Positions 9,488 through 17,702 of a DNA stretch of 40,266 bases are shown in pieces. Source of the stretch: an uncultured Bacteroidota bacterium (GTDB lineage: Bacteria > Bacteroidota > Bacteroidia > Flavobacteriales > Flavobacteriaceae). Below the pieces are notes generated by a model. It saw only the letters and a program-made list of their open reading frames with translations, was not told the origin of the DNA and did not search any database. The stretch covers positions 1-40,266 of the forward strand of contig CABXBY010000007.1 in assembly GCA_902510655.1 (NCBI GenBank), read 5' to 3'. The position numbers were made by a program, and so were the translations under genes. The stretch's first letter is position 1. Every line of letters begins with the position of its first letter.

Positions 9488-9491
9488 TAAC

Positions 9492-10556
9492 ATGAAACAA
9501 TTATCTCTAATTATAATTTTATTCGGACTATTTTCTTGTCAAACAAAAAAAGAAAATTCAAATCCTTTAATTTTTGAAGATGAAGTGAATTTTAAAAATT
9601 TAAGACAAGTTACTTTTGGAGGAGATAATGCAGAAGCGTATTGGAGTTTCGATGATAAACAACTAGTTTTTCAGTCTAACAATAATAGCTGGAATGTTGA
9701 ATGTGATCAAATGTTTTTAATGGATGCTGATCAAACATTTAAAAATAATGACCCAAAAATGATTAGTACTGGACTTGGAAGAACTACATGTTCTTATTTT
9801 CTTCCTGATAATGAGCATATCTTATATGCCTCTACACACGAAGACAATGAAAAATGTCCTGAAGTTCCCTTAAGAAAAGAAGGTAAATATGTATGGCCTA
9901 TTTATGAAACATTTGACATATATGTGTCTGATTTAAATGGAAAAATCATAAACAAACTTACAGATCAAGTTGGTTACGATGCTGAAGCAACTGTTTCACC
10001 AGTTGGAGATAAAATCGTTTTTACATCAACAAGAAATGGTGATTTAGATTTGTATACAATGAATATTGACGGTTCGGATGTCAAACAAATAACTTTTGAT
10101 TTAGGATATGACGGAGGAGCATTCTTTTCGCCTGATGGTTCGAAATTAATTTTCAGATCATCAAGACCTAAAACTGATAAAGAAATTGAAGAATATAAAA
10201 GTTTACTTGAACAAGGACTAGTACAACCTACTAATATGGAATTGTACATATGTAATTCTGATGGAAGTGAACTTCGTCAATTAACAGATCTTGGTAATGC
10301 GAACTGGAGTCCAGTATTCCACCCCTCCGGAGAAAAAATTCTATTTTCTTCAAATTTTGAAGCAGAGAGAGGATTCCCTTTCAATCTGTACATGATTGAT
10401 ATTGATGGTAAAAACTTAAAAAGAGTTACACACAGTGAAACTTTTGATGCATTTCCTGTTTTTTCTAGAGATGGAAAAAAGTTAGCTTTTTCTTCAAACA
10501 GAAATAATAACGGTACAAGAGATACCAATCTTTTTATTGCCGAGTGGCAAGATTAA
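9492..10556 (+). CDS. TolB-like PD40 beta-propeller lipoprotein
   Basis: A 354-residue lipoprotein (MKQLSLIIILFGLFSC, Cys15) made of WD40-like PD40 blades. Repeats such as SPVGDKIVFTSTRNGDLDLY, SPDGSKLIFRSSRP, HPSGEKILFSSNFE and SRDGKKLAFSSNRN each carry the [SP]xG-[DEK]KI-F-S-[SN]R signature, alternating with MNIDGSD-type turns. This is the fold of the TolB C-terminal propeller. Standalone Bacteroidota members are secreted or outer-membrane proteins of unclear role, sometimes linked to peptidases. The ATG at 9492 is preferred over a TTG eight codons upstream, because that TTG lies inside the probable -7 box. It ends one base before the convergent YceI gene. Confidence 0.9.
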   Translation: MKQLSLIIILFGLFSCQTKKENSNPLIFEDEVNFKNLRQVTFGGDNAEAYWSFDDKQLVFQSNNNSWNVECDQMFLMDADQTFKNNDPKMISTGLGRTTCSYFLPDNEHILYASTHEDNEKCPEVPLRKEGKYVWPIYETFDIYVSDLNGKIINKLTDQVGYDAEATVSPVGDKIVFTSTRNGDLDLYTMNIDGSDVKQITFDLGYDGGAFFSPDGSKLIFRSSRPKTDKEIEEYKSLLEQGLVQPTNMELYICNSDGSELRQLTDLGNANWSPVFHPSGEKILFSSNFEAERGFPFNLYMIDIDGKNLKRVTHSETFDAFPVFSRDGKKLAFSSNRNNNGTRDTNLFIAEWQD

Positions 10557-10557
10557 A

Positions 10558-11094
10558 TTAATTACTTTTTTTAAATATTAATTTAAAATTAATTTTTGCT
10601 AAGTCATCCATTTTGACAAGCATTAAAGAAGGTAGTTTAATATCAAAATCTGTAAGAATAATCGAAAATTTTCCTTCGATAATTAAGGTGTCATTTTTCT
10701 TATTAAAGGAAGCATTAACTATTTTATCAACTTTTTTTCCATGGAAATCTAATTCGCCATTGAATTCAATATTATTTGAATTAAGTAAAATTTCATCTGA
10801 AAAAAACTTAACACTTGGGAAGTTTAAAGCGTTTAATACTCTAATAGCATTAGAATCTCTATTACTAATTCCGCTGTCAAAATCAGCTATATTTGCTGAA
10901 ACAGCAATTTTATTTTTAGATTGTTCCAAAAAAACTCCCTTTATATTTTTATTAATTCCTGACCAAGCGTGAAGAAGATGTTTGGCGTTATATTCAATAA
11001 CAGATTCATTACTATCTAACATCCATTTATTTTCGTTTTGGGCCGATAGATTAGAAAAGGAAATAAAAATTAAAAAGAATATAGTTTTATACAT
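10558..11094 (-). CDS. YceI family periplasmic lipid-binding protein
   Basis: A 178-residue secreted protein with a Sec signal (MYKTIFFLIFISFSNLSAQ). The YceI/lipocalin-like beta-barrel pattern follows: W..D...S.IEY.AKHLLHAWSG near the start, RDSNAIRVLNALNFPSVKFFSDEI in the middle, and FNGELDFHGKKVDKIV and KFSIILTDFDIKLPSLM in the second half. Family members bind polyisoprenoid or quinone-like chains. YceI is often encoded beside a cytochrome b561-like protein (as in E. coli yceJ-yceI), and here a four-helix, His-bearing membrane protein is encoded 2 nt upstream. It is the last gene of the operon that starts with the GMC oxidoreductase or further upstream. Confidence 0.9.
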   Translation of the reverse strand: MYKTIFFLIFISFSNLSAQNENKWMLDSNESVIEYNAKHLLHAWSGINKNIKGVFLEQSKNKIAVSANIADFDSGISNRDSNAIRVLNALNFPSVKFFSDEILLNSNNIEFNGELDFHGKKVDKIVNASFNKKNDTLIIEGKFSIILTDFDIKLPSLMLVKMDDLAKINFKLIFKKSN

Positions 11095-11096
11095 AA

Positions 11097-11699
11097 TTAA
11101 AATTTAATAACTAGTACAGCAGTAGCGTAACTAGCAAAAGCGGTGTATGCTGCGGCTTTGTGATTACTTTTATTTTTGTCTTTATAATAATTTGTTGCAA
11201 CCATTGCTGAAAAATGAAGAGTTGCTAACATTTTATGAGCTTTGATTGAATTCAAACCCTTAACCTTTTTGTTTATTAAAGGAGGTGGTGAAAATAATGA
11301 CAAACCTGCACCAGTAAAATATCCAATATTTACAATTTTACCCATTGTTTTGTGAGTATTGTAAAGATCATCTTGACCATTGTATAACTTACCACCAATG
11401 ATGCCTTGAGCTATCATTGAAGCTAGTGTTAAATAACCTATAGCTTGATGTGTGGTTAGCATTGTTTTTCTAATCTTAAGTTCCTTTTCTCTATTTTCTA
11501 AATTGAGAGGAGAAATACCTGTTTTTCGAAATAAACCATTTTTTCCCCATAGTATACTCTGAGTAAAAATCATTTTTTCTGGAAGTAATTCAATTTGATT
11601 ATCATCTTGTTCAATCATATTAAACAAATCATCTTTTTCTTGAGAAAATGAAAAAGAACAAATCAGAAAAACAAACAATATTATATAATTACTTTTCAT
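11097..11699 (-). CDS. Four-helix membrane protein, cytochrome b561-like, with signal peptide
   Basis: A 200-residue protein with signal peptide MKSNYIILFVFLICSFSFSQ, an acidic periplasmic stretch (residues 21-75) and four hydrophobic helices from about residue 80 on. Histidines sit at or near helix ends: H84, H116, H155, H162 and H180. That spacing resembles the bis-histidyl haem ligands of b561/ferric-reductase-like four-helix cores, but the haem is an inference and no family motif is conclusive. Context supports it: the YceI gene follows 2 nt downstream, and a dehydrogenase small subunit and GMC flavoprotein lie just upstream. A reasonable role is passing electrons from the flavoprotein to the quinone pool. 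Confidence 0.72.
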   Translation of the reverse strand: MKSNYIILFVFLICSFSFSQEKDDLFNMIEQDDNQIELLPEKMIFTQSILWGKNGLFRKTGISPLNLENREKELKIRKTMLTTHQAIGYLTLASMIAQGIIGGKLYNGQDDLYNTHKTMGKIVNIGYFTGAGLSLFSPPPLINKKVKGLNSIKAHKMLATLHFSAMVATNYYKDKNKSNHKAAAYTAFASYATAVLVIKF

Positions 11700-11708
11700 A
11701 TTACCTTA

Positions 11709-12305
11709 TTATATGGTCCAAGCTCTTCCATTAGTGGTTTCTTGTAAATCAACACATCCCTTTTGTTCACCAGGAACAGGTCTAAATACTAATATGTTTT
11801 CACCAATATATTGATTAGTTTTAAAAGCGTTAATTAAAAGTTTTCTAAATGAATTTAAAAAAATATAAGAAAGTGATTCTCCAGTATTCATAAAATTATT
11901 GATCCAAATATCATGCTTAGATTTATTTTTGATTAAATAAAAATCTAACAACTCTGTAATTGAGTTTAAATCAATCTTTTTCAACTTAGTTTTTTTTAAA
12001 CATTCAGACTTAAATGATTCAAAAGAATTGTTAAACGTTTTTTGTTCTTCATTATTTAAAACCTGAGAAATATAAATGTCAACAAATTTTAATAAATCTA
12101 ACTCTTTAGCTCCTGGAATTTCCTTGGAACTAGGAATTATTAAGTCTGCTAATTCATTTAAAAAGTTAATACTTTCTTTTTTAAAAAAAACAGGATTCCA
12201 ATTTAAATCATTTTTACAGGACTGAAATAAACTTACACTTAGTGGAGTCACTGCTAATGTGCCAATTCCTAAACCAACTTTTTTTAATAAATTTCTTCTA
12301 TTCAT
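11709..12305 (-). CDS. Gluconate 2-dehydrogenase subunit 3-like protein (Tat signal)
   Basis: A 198-residue small subunit starting at ATG 12305. Longer reading frames upstream overlap the GMC stop and lack a proper start. The N-terminus NRRNLLKKVGLGIGTLAVTPLS is a twin-arginine-type signal ending near a Cys (SLFQSC, possible lipidation). The mature part contains FLNELADLIIPSSKEIPGA, the classic opening of the family. These subunits pair with GMC-type flavoproteins to form membrane-attached periplasmic dehydrogenases (gluconate, sorbitol or glucoside-3 types), and the small subunit carries the Tat signal for the complex. It starts one base after the GMC gene ends, so the two are surely co-expressed. 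Confidence 0.9.
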   Translation of the reverse strand: MNRRNLLKKVGLGIGTLAVTPLSVSLFQSCKNDLNWNPVFFKKESINFLNELADLIIPSSKEIPGAKELDLLKFVDIYISQVLNNEEQKTFNNSFESFKSECLKKTKLKKIDLNSITELLDFYLIKNKSKHDIWINNFMNTGESLSYIFLNSFRKLLINAFKTNQYIGENILVFRPVPGEQKGCVDLQETTNGRAWTI

Positions 12306-12306
12306 G

Positions 12307-13998
12307 TTAAAGTTTATTGTTTTTAAGTTTCTTGACAGCATAATCAACAGCTCTTGCAGTAATTGCCATATAAGTTAATGATGGATTCACATTTCCAGAT
12401 GAGGTCATACAAGCTCCATCAGTAATAAAGAGATTTTTTACTGCGTGTACCTGATTAAAAGCATTAAGTACAGATGTTTTAGGATCTCTTCCCATTCTTG
12501 CTGTACCCATTTCGTGAATACCTAATCCTAATCCATATGGACTTTCCATTGGTTTTACATTTTTAAAACCAGCATTATCTAACATTTCCATTGCTTGTAG
12601 CTGCATATCCTTTCTCATATTTAATTCGTTTTCTCTAAGCTTAGCATCGAAAGTTACCGTTGGAAGCCCCCATTTATCAGTTTTATTATAATCTAAAAAA
12701 ATCTTGTTATCGTGATACGGCAGCACCTCTCCAAAACCATTCAAACCCATTTTCCACTGTCCTGGTTTTATAATTGCTTGTTTTAATTTTTCACCATAAG
12801 ATGCCTCTTTAACATATTTAGTCCAATCTGTTCGACTTGCTCCTCCTTGATAACCATAGCCCCTTAAAAAGTTTTTGTTTTTAGTTTTACCTCCTATGTT
12901 TTGGAATCTTGGAATATAAATACCGTTTGGTCTTCTTCCAGTATAGTATTTATCTTCAAAACCATCATAACTAGCATCCGCACCTATTTGAAAATGATGG
13001 TCCATAATGTTGTGTCCAAGCTCACCAGAATCATTTCCAAGCCCGTTTGGAAAACGATTAGATTTTGATTGCATTAAAATTGAAGTTGTAGGCACTGTAG
13101 AAGCGCACATGAAAATAATTTTAGCTTTAAATTCATAAGTTAAATTAGTCTCTGAATCAATAATTTTAACTCCAGATGCCTTTTTATTTGTCTCATCATA
13201 AATTACTTCATATACTATTGAATTAGTTCTTAAAGTCATATTTCCAGTTGCTTCAGCTGCAGGAAGAGTCGAAGAATTACTACTAAAATAAGCTCCAAAT
13301 GGGCACCCTCTTCTACATCTATTTCTAAATTGACAATTTAATCTTCCTAATCCAGGTTTAGTACCTTCTGTTATGTGAGCAACTCTCCCAATAGTCATGT
13401 GTCTATTGGAATATTTTTCTGAAATAGAGTTTTGTAAAACCTTTTCAACACAATTTAACTCCATTGGTTTTAGGAGCTTTTGATTTGGAAATTGATTTAA
13501 GTTTAAATTCTCTCCACTAACTCCAATATAATTTTCAACATAGTCGTACCAAGGTGCTAAATCTTTATATCTTATTGGCCAATCAACACCATATCCATCC
13601 TCTTTATTAGCTACAAAATCAAATGGGGTTAACCTATAACTTTGTCTAGCCCAAAGCAACGATCTTCCTCCAACATGATACCCTCGAATCCAATCAAATC
13701 TTTTTTTCTCATTGTAAGGATGTTCAATATCATCAACAAAGAAATCTTTTGTTGATTCCGTATTTACATAACCAGTTCTACTTTGTTTGGGTTGTCTTTT
13801 TTCAATTTCCTGAGTTATAACATCTCCTGCAGGAAATTCCCAATCTTCCTTATTTGCCGTTTTATAATCTTCGACATGTTTTATCATTCTTCCCCTTTCT
13901 AAAACGAGGGTTTTTAATCCTTTTTCACAAAGTTCCTTTGCAGCCCATCCTCCACTCATTCCAGTCCCAATTACAATTGCATCAAAGTTTGTTTCCAT
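12307..13998 (-). CDS. GMC family FAD-dependent sugar/alcohol dehydrogenase, large subunit
   Basis: A 563-residue flavoprotein with no signal of its own. The FAD motif VIGTGMSGGWAAKEL (about residues 10-24) is followed by the GMC signature YHVGGRSLLWARQSYR. A Cys cluster, NCQFRNRCRRGCPFGA, resembles the iron-sulfur ligands of FAD-glucose and glucoside-3 dehydrogenases. The C-terminal active-site region is GNVNPSLTYMAITARA, with LGLGIHEMGTARMG just before it. Partnered with the Tat-signal small subunit encoded next to it, it should fold in the cytoplasm and be exported as a complex. It may oxidise a sugar hydroxyl, possibly C3 of a glycoside. Upstream Gfo/Idh and CocE-type genes run in the same direction (64-nt gap). 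Confidence 0.93.
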   Translation of the reverse strand: METNFDAIVIGTGMSGGWAAKELCEKGLKTLVLERGRMIKHVEDYKTANKEDWEFPAGDVITQEIEKRQPKQSRTGYVNTESTKDFFVDDIEHPYNEKKRFDWIRGYHVGGRSLLWARQSYRLTPFDFVANKEDGYGVDWPIRYKDLAPWYDYVENYIGVSGENLNLNQFPNQKLLKPMELNCVEKVLQNSISEKYSNRHMTIGRVAHITEGTKPGLGRLNCQFRNRCRRGCPFGAYFSSNSSTLPAAEATGNMTLRTNSIVYEVIYDETNKKASGVKIIDSETNLTYEFKAKIIFMCASTVPTTSILMQSKSNRFPNGLGNDSGELGHNIMDHHFQIGADASYDGFEDKYYTGRRPNGIYIPRFQNIGGKTKNKNFLRGYGYQGGASRTDWTKYVKEASYGEKLKQAIIKPGQWKMGLNGFGEVLPYHDNKIFLDYNKTDKWGLPTVTFDAKLRENELNMRKDMQLQAMEMLDNAGFKNVKPMESPYGLGLGIHEMGTARMGRDPKTSVLNAFNQVHAVKNLFITDGACMTSSGNVNPSLTYMAITARAVDYAVKKLKNNKL

Positions 13999-14062
13999 GT
14001 AAAAAATATTTTTTAAGCCCTAATTTATAATTTTAAAAATAAGATAAATGTGATTATATAAT

Positions 14063-15421
14063 TCAAAATTGTTCTCCGTATGACCAACCTTTTCTAACAG
14101 GTGGCTTTAAAAAAGCATCAACGTCTTCTCTATTAGTAATTTTCATCTTATCTGCGTTGTATTCTAAATCTGCATTAAATCGTTGAGCTAAACAACCTAA
14201 TAAAGCCATTTCAGTAAGATCAGCACTATATTCAAAGTTAGAAAGAGGTAATGTATCGTTTTTGATAGAATTAACCCATTCTTCTACTGGCGTCTCATCT
14301 TTAATTCTAGGAATTATTTTTTCTGGAGCATTTTTATTAAAATCTATCCAATCTGAATCAGACATAAGTAGACGAGGATTATTAGGTCTTCCACCTGTTA
14401 TTAATGTATTTTTATCACCTACCATTATCATACCTTGTCTATTATAAGGTTTCATTTTATCAATACCCAAATCATGATATAGATCGGGTTTTAAACCACC
14501 TTCATACCATTTTAAAGTGACTTTAGGTCTATTTTTATTTTTTGCAAAATTATAGGTTACTACAGATTTTTCAGAAACAAAATTATGTTTAGTCATTGGA
14601 TTAGTTACATTTACATTAATACTTTTTGGCATACCCAAATCTAATGACCAATAAGGACCGTCAAGTGTATGACATGACCAATCACCTAACTGTCCATTTC
14701 CAAAATCATAAAATCCTCTCCAAGATTTTGGAGCATAGGCTGTATTAAAATCTCTGTATTTTGAGGGGCCTAACCATAAATCCCAATCTAAATAATCAGG
14801 AATAAGATGTTTAGGTGGAGGGAAACTATCTGGTTTAGTCCAATAGTTTCCCGGCTTAAAATTAAAAGCACCAATCCATGCGTGAACTTCCTTGACTTCA
14901 CCCAATACTCCAGCATCGTACCATTCTTTAATCAGTCTAATTCCATTTGTAGTGTGACCTTGATTTCCCATTTGAGAAACAATTTTATAATATTTTGCAG
15001 CTTTTTTTAAAGCTCTTAATTCCCACACATTATGAGCTAGTGGCTTCTCAACATATACATGTTTTCCTAATTCCATTGCTGCCATTGTAGCTGCAAAATG
15101 TGTATGATCTGGTGTGCTTATTATAACTGCATCAATTTCCTTATGCATCTTATCAAACATCACTCTAAAATCTTTAAATTTTCTAACATTAGGATGCATG
15201 TTATAGCCATCCTTCGCTCTATTATCATCAACATCACACATAGCAACTATGTTTTCTTTGGGAATCCTACTCCAATTTGCTCTTCCTCTGCCACCCACAC
15301 CAATAACAGCAACATTTAATCTATTGTTTGCCGAAAAACTATATAAGTTGGGTAAAATTAGTAACCCTGAAGAAACTACAGATGTATGTTTTATAAACGA
15401 TCTTCTGGATGTTTTTTTCAT
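14063..15421 (-). CDS. Gfo/Idh/MocA family oxidoreductase with Tat signal (1)
   Basis: A 452-residue NAD(P)-dependent sugar oxidoreductase homologue. The N-terminus KKTSRRSFIKHTSVVSSG is a twin-arginine signal. The Rossmann motif VAVIGVGGRGRANW starts at about residue 36, CDVDDNRA binds the cofactor ribose, and HVYVEKPLAHN holds the family EKP lysine. The C-terminal part, with LGDWSCHTLDGPYWSLDLG and a GWSYGEQF tail, fits the Bacteroidota/Planctomycete OxRedCT subgroup. Such exported members keep NAD tightly bound and act on extracytoplasmic sugars, probably as 3-keto/hydroxy interconverting enzymes or glycosidase-like NAD enzymes. It begins 3 nt after the CocE-type gene. Confidence 0.92.
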   Translation of the reverse strand: MKKTSRRSFIKHTSVVSSGLLILPNLYSFSANNRLNVAVIGVGGRGRANWSRIPKENIVAMCDVDDNRAKDGYNMHPNVRKFKDFRVMFDKMHKEIDAVIISTPDHTHFAATMAAMELGKHVYVEKPLAHNVWELRALKKAAKYYKIVSQMGNQGHTTNGIRLIKEWYDAGVLGEVKEVHAWIGAFNFKPGNYWTKPDSFPPPKHLIPDYLDWDLWLGPSKYRDFNTAYAPKSWRGFYDFGNGQLGDWSCHTLDGPYWSLDLGMPKSINVNVTNPMTKHNFVSEKSVVTYNFAKNKNRPKVTLKWYEGGLKPDLYHDLGIDKMKPYNRQGMIMVGDKNTLITGGRPNNPRLLMSDSDWIDFNKNAPEKIIPRIKDETPVEEWVNSIKNDTLPLSNFEYSADLTEMALLGCLAQRFNADLEYNADKMKITNREDVDAFLKPPVRKGWSYGEQF

Positions 15422-15424
15422 TAT

Positions 15425-17308
15425 CTATTTTTTTACAATTGGCAATGAAATTGAAGAGGGATATTTTTTTGAATGATGAATTGTATTTCTAGCTACAATT
15501 CCTTTGGATTCATTAAAATTATCTCCTCCAGTATTTAGGTTTCTAGCAAATCTTGGAAAATTACTACTCGAAATTTCTATTCTAATTTTATGATTTTTCT
15601 TAAAATGATTACTAGTTGACATTTGAGACAAATCTACTTTATATACGTTACCTTTCTCCATAAAAACTTCCTTATCATATCCTTCTCTATATCTAACCCT
15701 TTGAATTGTTTCATCAATATTATAGGCTGTTCCGTCAGGGTAAACATCGATCAGCTTAATAGTTATGTCTGTGTCTTTAACATCAGATGAAATATAAATT
15801 GAAGAATTTATAAACCCGGTGACTTCAAATCCATTTTTTAGAGTTTCCGAGGTATAAACTAATACATCATCCCTTCTTTCAACTTCTTGTTGATCATATG
15901 CACCACCTTTTACAGCATTACCCATACAACAAACACCACCACCATTTGAAGTTACTGGATCCATAGGGTCGTATAAGAAAGAGTCACTATTATTTTTAAT
16001 TTTTCTTTTTAAAGTGGTTAGTTTTCCATCACCATACATAGTATTGGCACTTCCATCACTACTTAAATAAAACGTTGTCATCTCGGTATTTTCTGGTGGC
16101 CAGACTTCAGAACTTTGCCATTTATTGGATCCCATAGTATAGTACTGAACTCTTGGTGTGTTGTCTTTAAAATCGTTTTGCTTTTCTTTCAGCATTAAAT
16201 TAAACCAATCATAAATCTGTTCTTCATAATTTAATCTAGCATCTCCCACACTTCTTTCACCAACAATTGTGTTTTCGGTAGCTCTGGTAAATCCACAATG
16301 CAATGTAGGGGCTATAATCAAATACTGATTATCATTTACATACTGATCTACAGAGTTTTCTCTAACATGATTAAATAAAGCTATGTTTGGAGTTGTTGCA
16401 ACATCATACCATGAAACAAACCAAAAACTTGGAACACCAAAATCCATATTGTCGTGGTATAAGCCACCCTTATACCAGTCCTGGTCGTTTGGCTTTCTTT
16501 TAATCATTTTATCAAAGATTTCTTTCTTACCTCCAACGTTTTTTAGAAGATCTTGTAGCGGCAAGTGTTTAATTTTTTCAGCCCAATCAACTGGTGGGTT
16601 TTCTGGCGCTAAATCATAAAATCTAGAAATTCTAATTAAGTCTTCTTGGGATGCGCCTGCTGGAATTCTTGGTTTAAACTTATCGTGTTCTACACCATAT
16701 AACCAAGTTCCAAACAATAATTGTTCTACTCCTCCTCTGTACCAATTTCCTTGCTCATAAAAATCTCCTACCCTACCAACTCCTGCTCCAAATCCTTGAG
16801 GAACCATAGCAGCATGAGAAGGATGATCTAAAGCTGCAACTGCCATTTGCCACTCAGCAGTTGATGAACATCCAAGTGTTCCGATTTTACCATTAGACCA
16901 AGATTGTTCACTCATCCATGAAAATGCATCGTATCCATCTGTTAAAGGAGTTCCCAAAATATCCCATTCACCTTCACTAAAATATCTTCCTCTTTCGTTT
17001 TGAACAACATAAGCATATCCTCTTTTTAAAGCTTCATAAGCTCTTTGGTGGGTACGGTTTTTTTCTTCACCATCTCCCCAGGAATTAAAATTATATGGTG
17101 TTCTTGAAAAAATTATTGGAACCTTTTTATCAGATTTAGGAACATATATATCAGTTGCTAGCCTAACACCATCTCGCATAGGCATCATAACTTTTTGTTC
17201 AAGAGTTCCAATTTCATTTATTTTAGACAAAATATCCTCTTGGGATTTAACAAAACTTGAGCTAAAAAGTATAGTAATTAAAAACAGTATATTATAAAGA
17301 TTCTTCAT
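15425..17308 (-). CDS. CocE/NonD family serine hydrolase (X-Pro dipeptidyl-peptidase S15-like)
   Basis: A secreted 627-residue alpha/beta hydrolase with signal MKNLYNILFLITILFSSSFV. The N-terminal catalytic domain opens with KVMMPMRDGVRLATDIYVP. The nucleophile is probably S148 in GTLGCSSTAEWQ, where the usual G-x-S-Y-x-G appears as G-C-S-S-T-A. The acid is Asp in SFWFVSWYDVATTPN and the histidine is in LIIAPTLHCGF. The C-terminal third (VTGFINSSIYISSDVKDTDI, HKIRIEISSSNFPRFARNLN) is the jelly roll of PepX_C. Family members cleave esters, amides, acylated amino acids or X-Pro peptides; the substrate cannot be read from sequence. It is the first gene before the Gfo/Idh-GMC run. Confidence 0.9.
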   Translation of the reverse strand: MKNLYNILFLITILFSSSFVKSQEDILSKINEIGTLEQKVMMPMRDGVRLATDIYVPKSDKKVPIIFSRTPYNFNSWGDGEEKNRTHQRAYEALKRGYAYVVQNERGRYFSEGEWDILGTPLTDGYDAFSWMSEQSWSNGKIGTLGCSSTAEWQMAVAALDHPSHAAMVPQGFGAGVGRVGDFYEQGNWYRGGVEQLLFGTWLYGVEHDKFKPRIPAGASQEDLIRISRFYDLAPENPPVDWAEKIKHLPLQDLLKNVGGKKEIFDKMIKRKPNDQDWYKGGLYHDNMDFGVPSFWFVSWYDVATTPNIALFNHVRENSVDQYVNDNQYLIIAPTLHCGFTRATENTIVGERSVGDARLNYEEQIYDWFNLMLKEKQNDFKDNTPRVQYYTMGSNKWQSSEVWPPENTEMTTFYLSSDGSANTMYGDGKLTTLKRKIKNNSDSFLYDPMDPVTSNGGGVCCMGNAVKGGAYDQQEVERRDDVLVYTSETLKNGFEVTGFINSSIYISSDVKDTDITIKLIDVYPDGTAYNIDETIQRVRYREGYDKEVFMEKGNVYKVDLSQMSTSNHFKKNHKIRIEISSSNFPRFARNLNTGGDNFNESKGIVARNTIHHSKKYPSSISLPIVKK

Positions 17309-17348
17309 ATATTAAAATTATTATTTAAGTTAACAAATAGATTTTTAT

Positions 17349-17702
17349 ATGAAAGCCTTGATTCCAGAAATGTTCGAAATTTTTTCAGCTTTTTCGTTTG
17401 TTTTTTACGGAATCATGTCTTTCACCTCTAATATAATGAAATCTGAATTCAATAGATGGGGTATTTCTAAATTTAGAATTATAGTTGGCTGCGCTCAATT
17501 AACAGGTGGATTCGGTTTGTTATTAGGCTTTTATTTTCCTGTAATGACACTATTATCTTCACTAGGCCTTACAGTGCTAATGCTTTTGGGTTTTATTTTA
17601 AGATTAATTGTTAAAGATGGAATTGTTAAATCTAGTCCAGCTTTTATTTATATAATAATCAACTTATTTATATTACTTAATAATTTAAATATTGATTTTT
17701 GA
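17349..17702 (+). CDS. DoxX-like four-helix membrane protein
   Basis: A 117-residue protein, nearly all membrane. Four hydrophobic helices are separated by short loops: MFEIFSAFSFVFYGIMSF, FRIIVGCAQLTGGFGLLLGF, VMTLLSSLGLTVLMLLGFIL and FIYIIINLFILLNN. The RIIVGCAQLTGGFGLLLG segment matches the pattern of DoxX-like proteins of Bacteroidota. The molecular function is not established for this subgroup. It is head-to-head with the CocE-type gene across a 40-bp gap. Its TGA stop overlaps the TTG start of the next gene (TTGA), so the two are a coupled pair. Confidence 0.78.
   Translation: MKALIPEMFEIFSAFSFVFYGIMSFTSNIMKSEFNRWGISKFRIIVGCAQLTGGFGLLLGFYFPVMTLLSSLGLTVLMLLGFILRLIVKDGIVKSSPAFIYIIINLFILLNNLNIDF

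Noticed and set aside
9974-10528. Long minus-strand frames opposite the TolB-like gene
   Set aside because: They have no family similarity, lie fully opposite a clear propeller gene and show no start signal; the same holds for other long antisense frames in the window.
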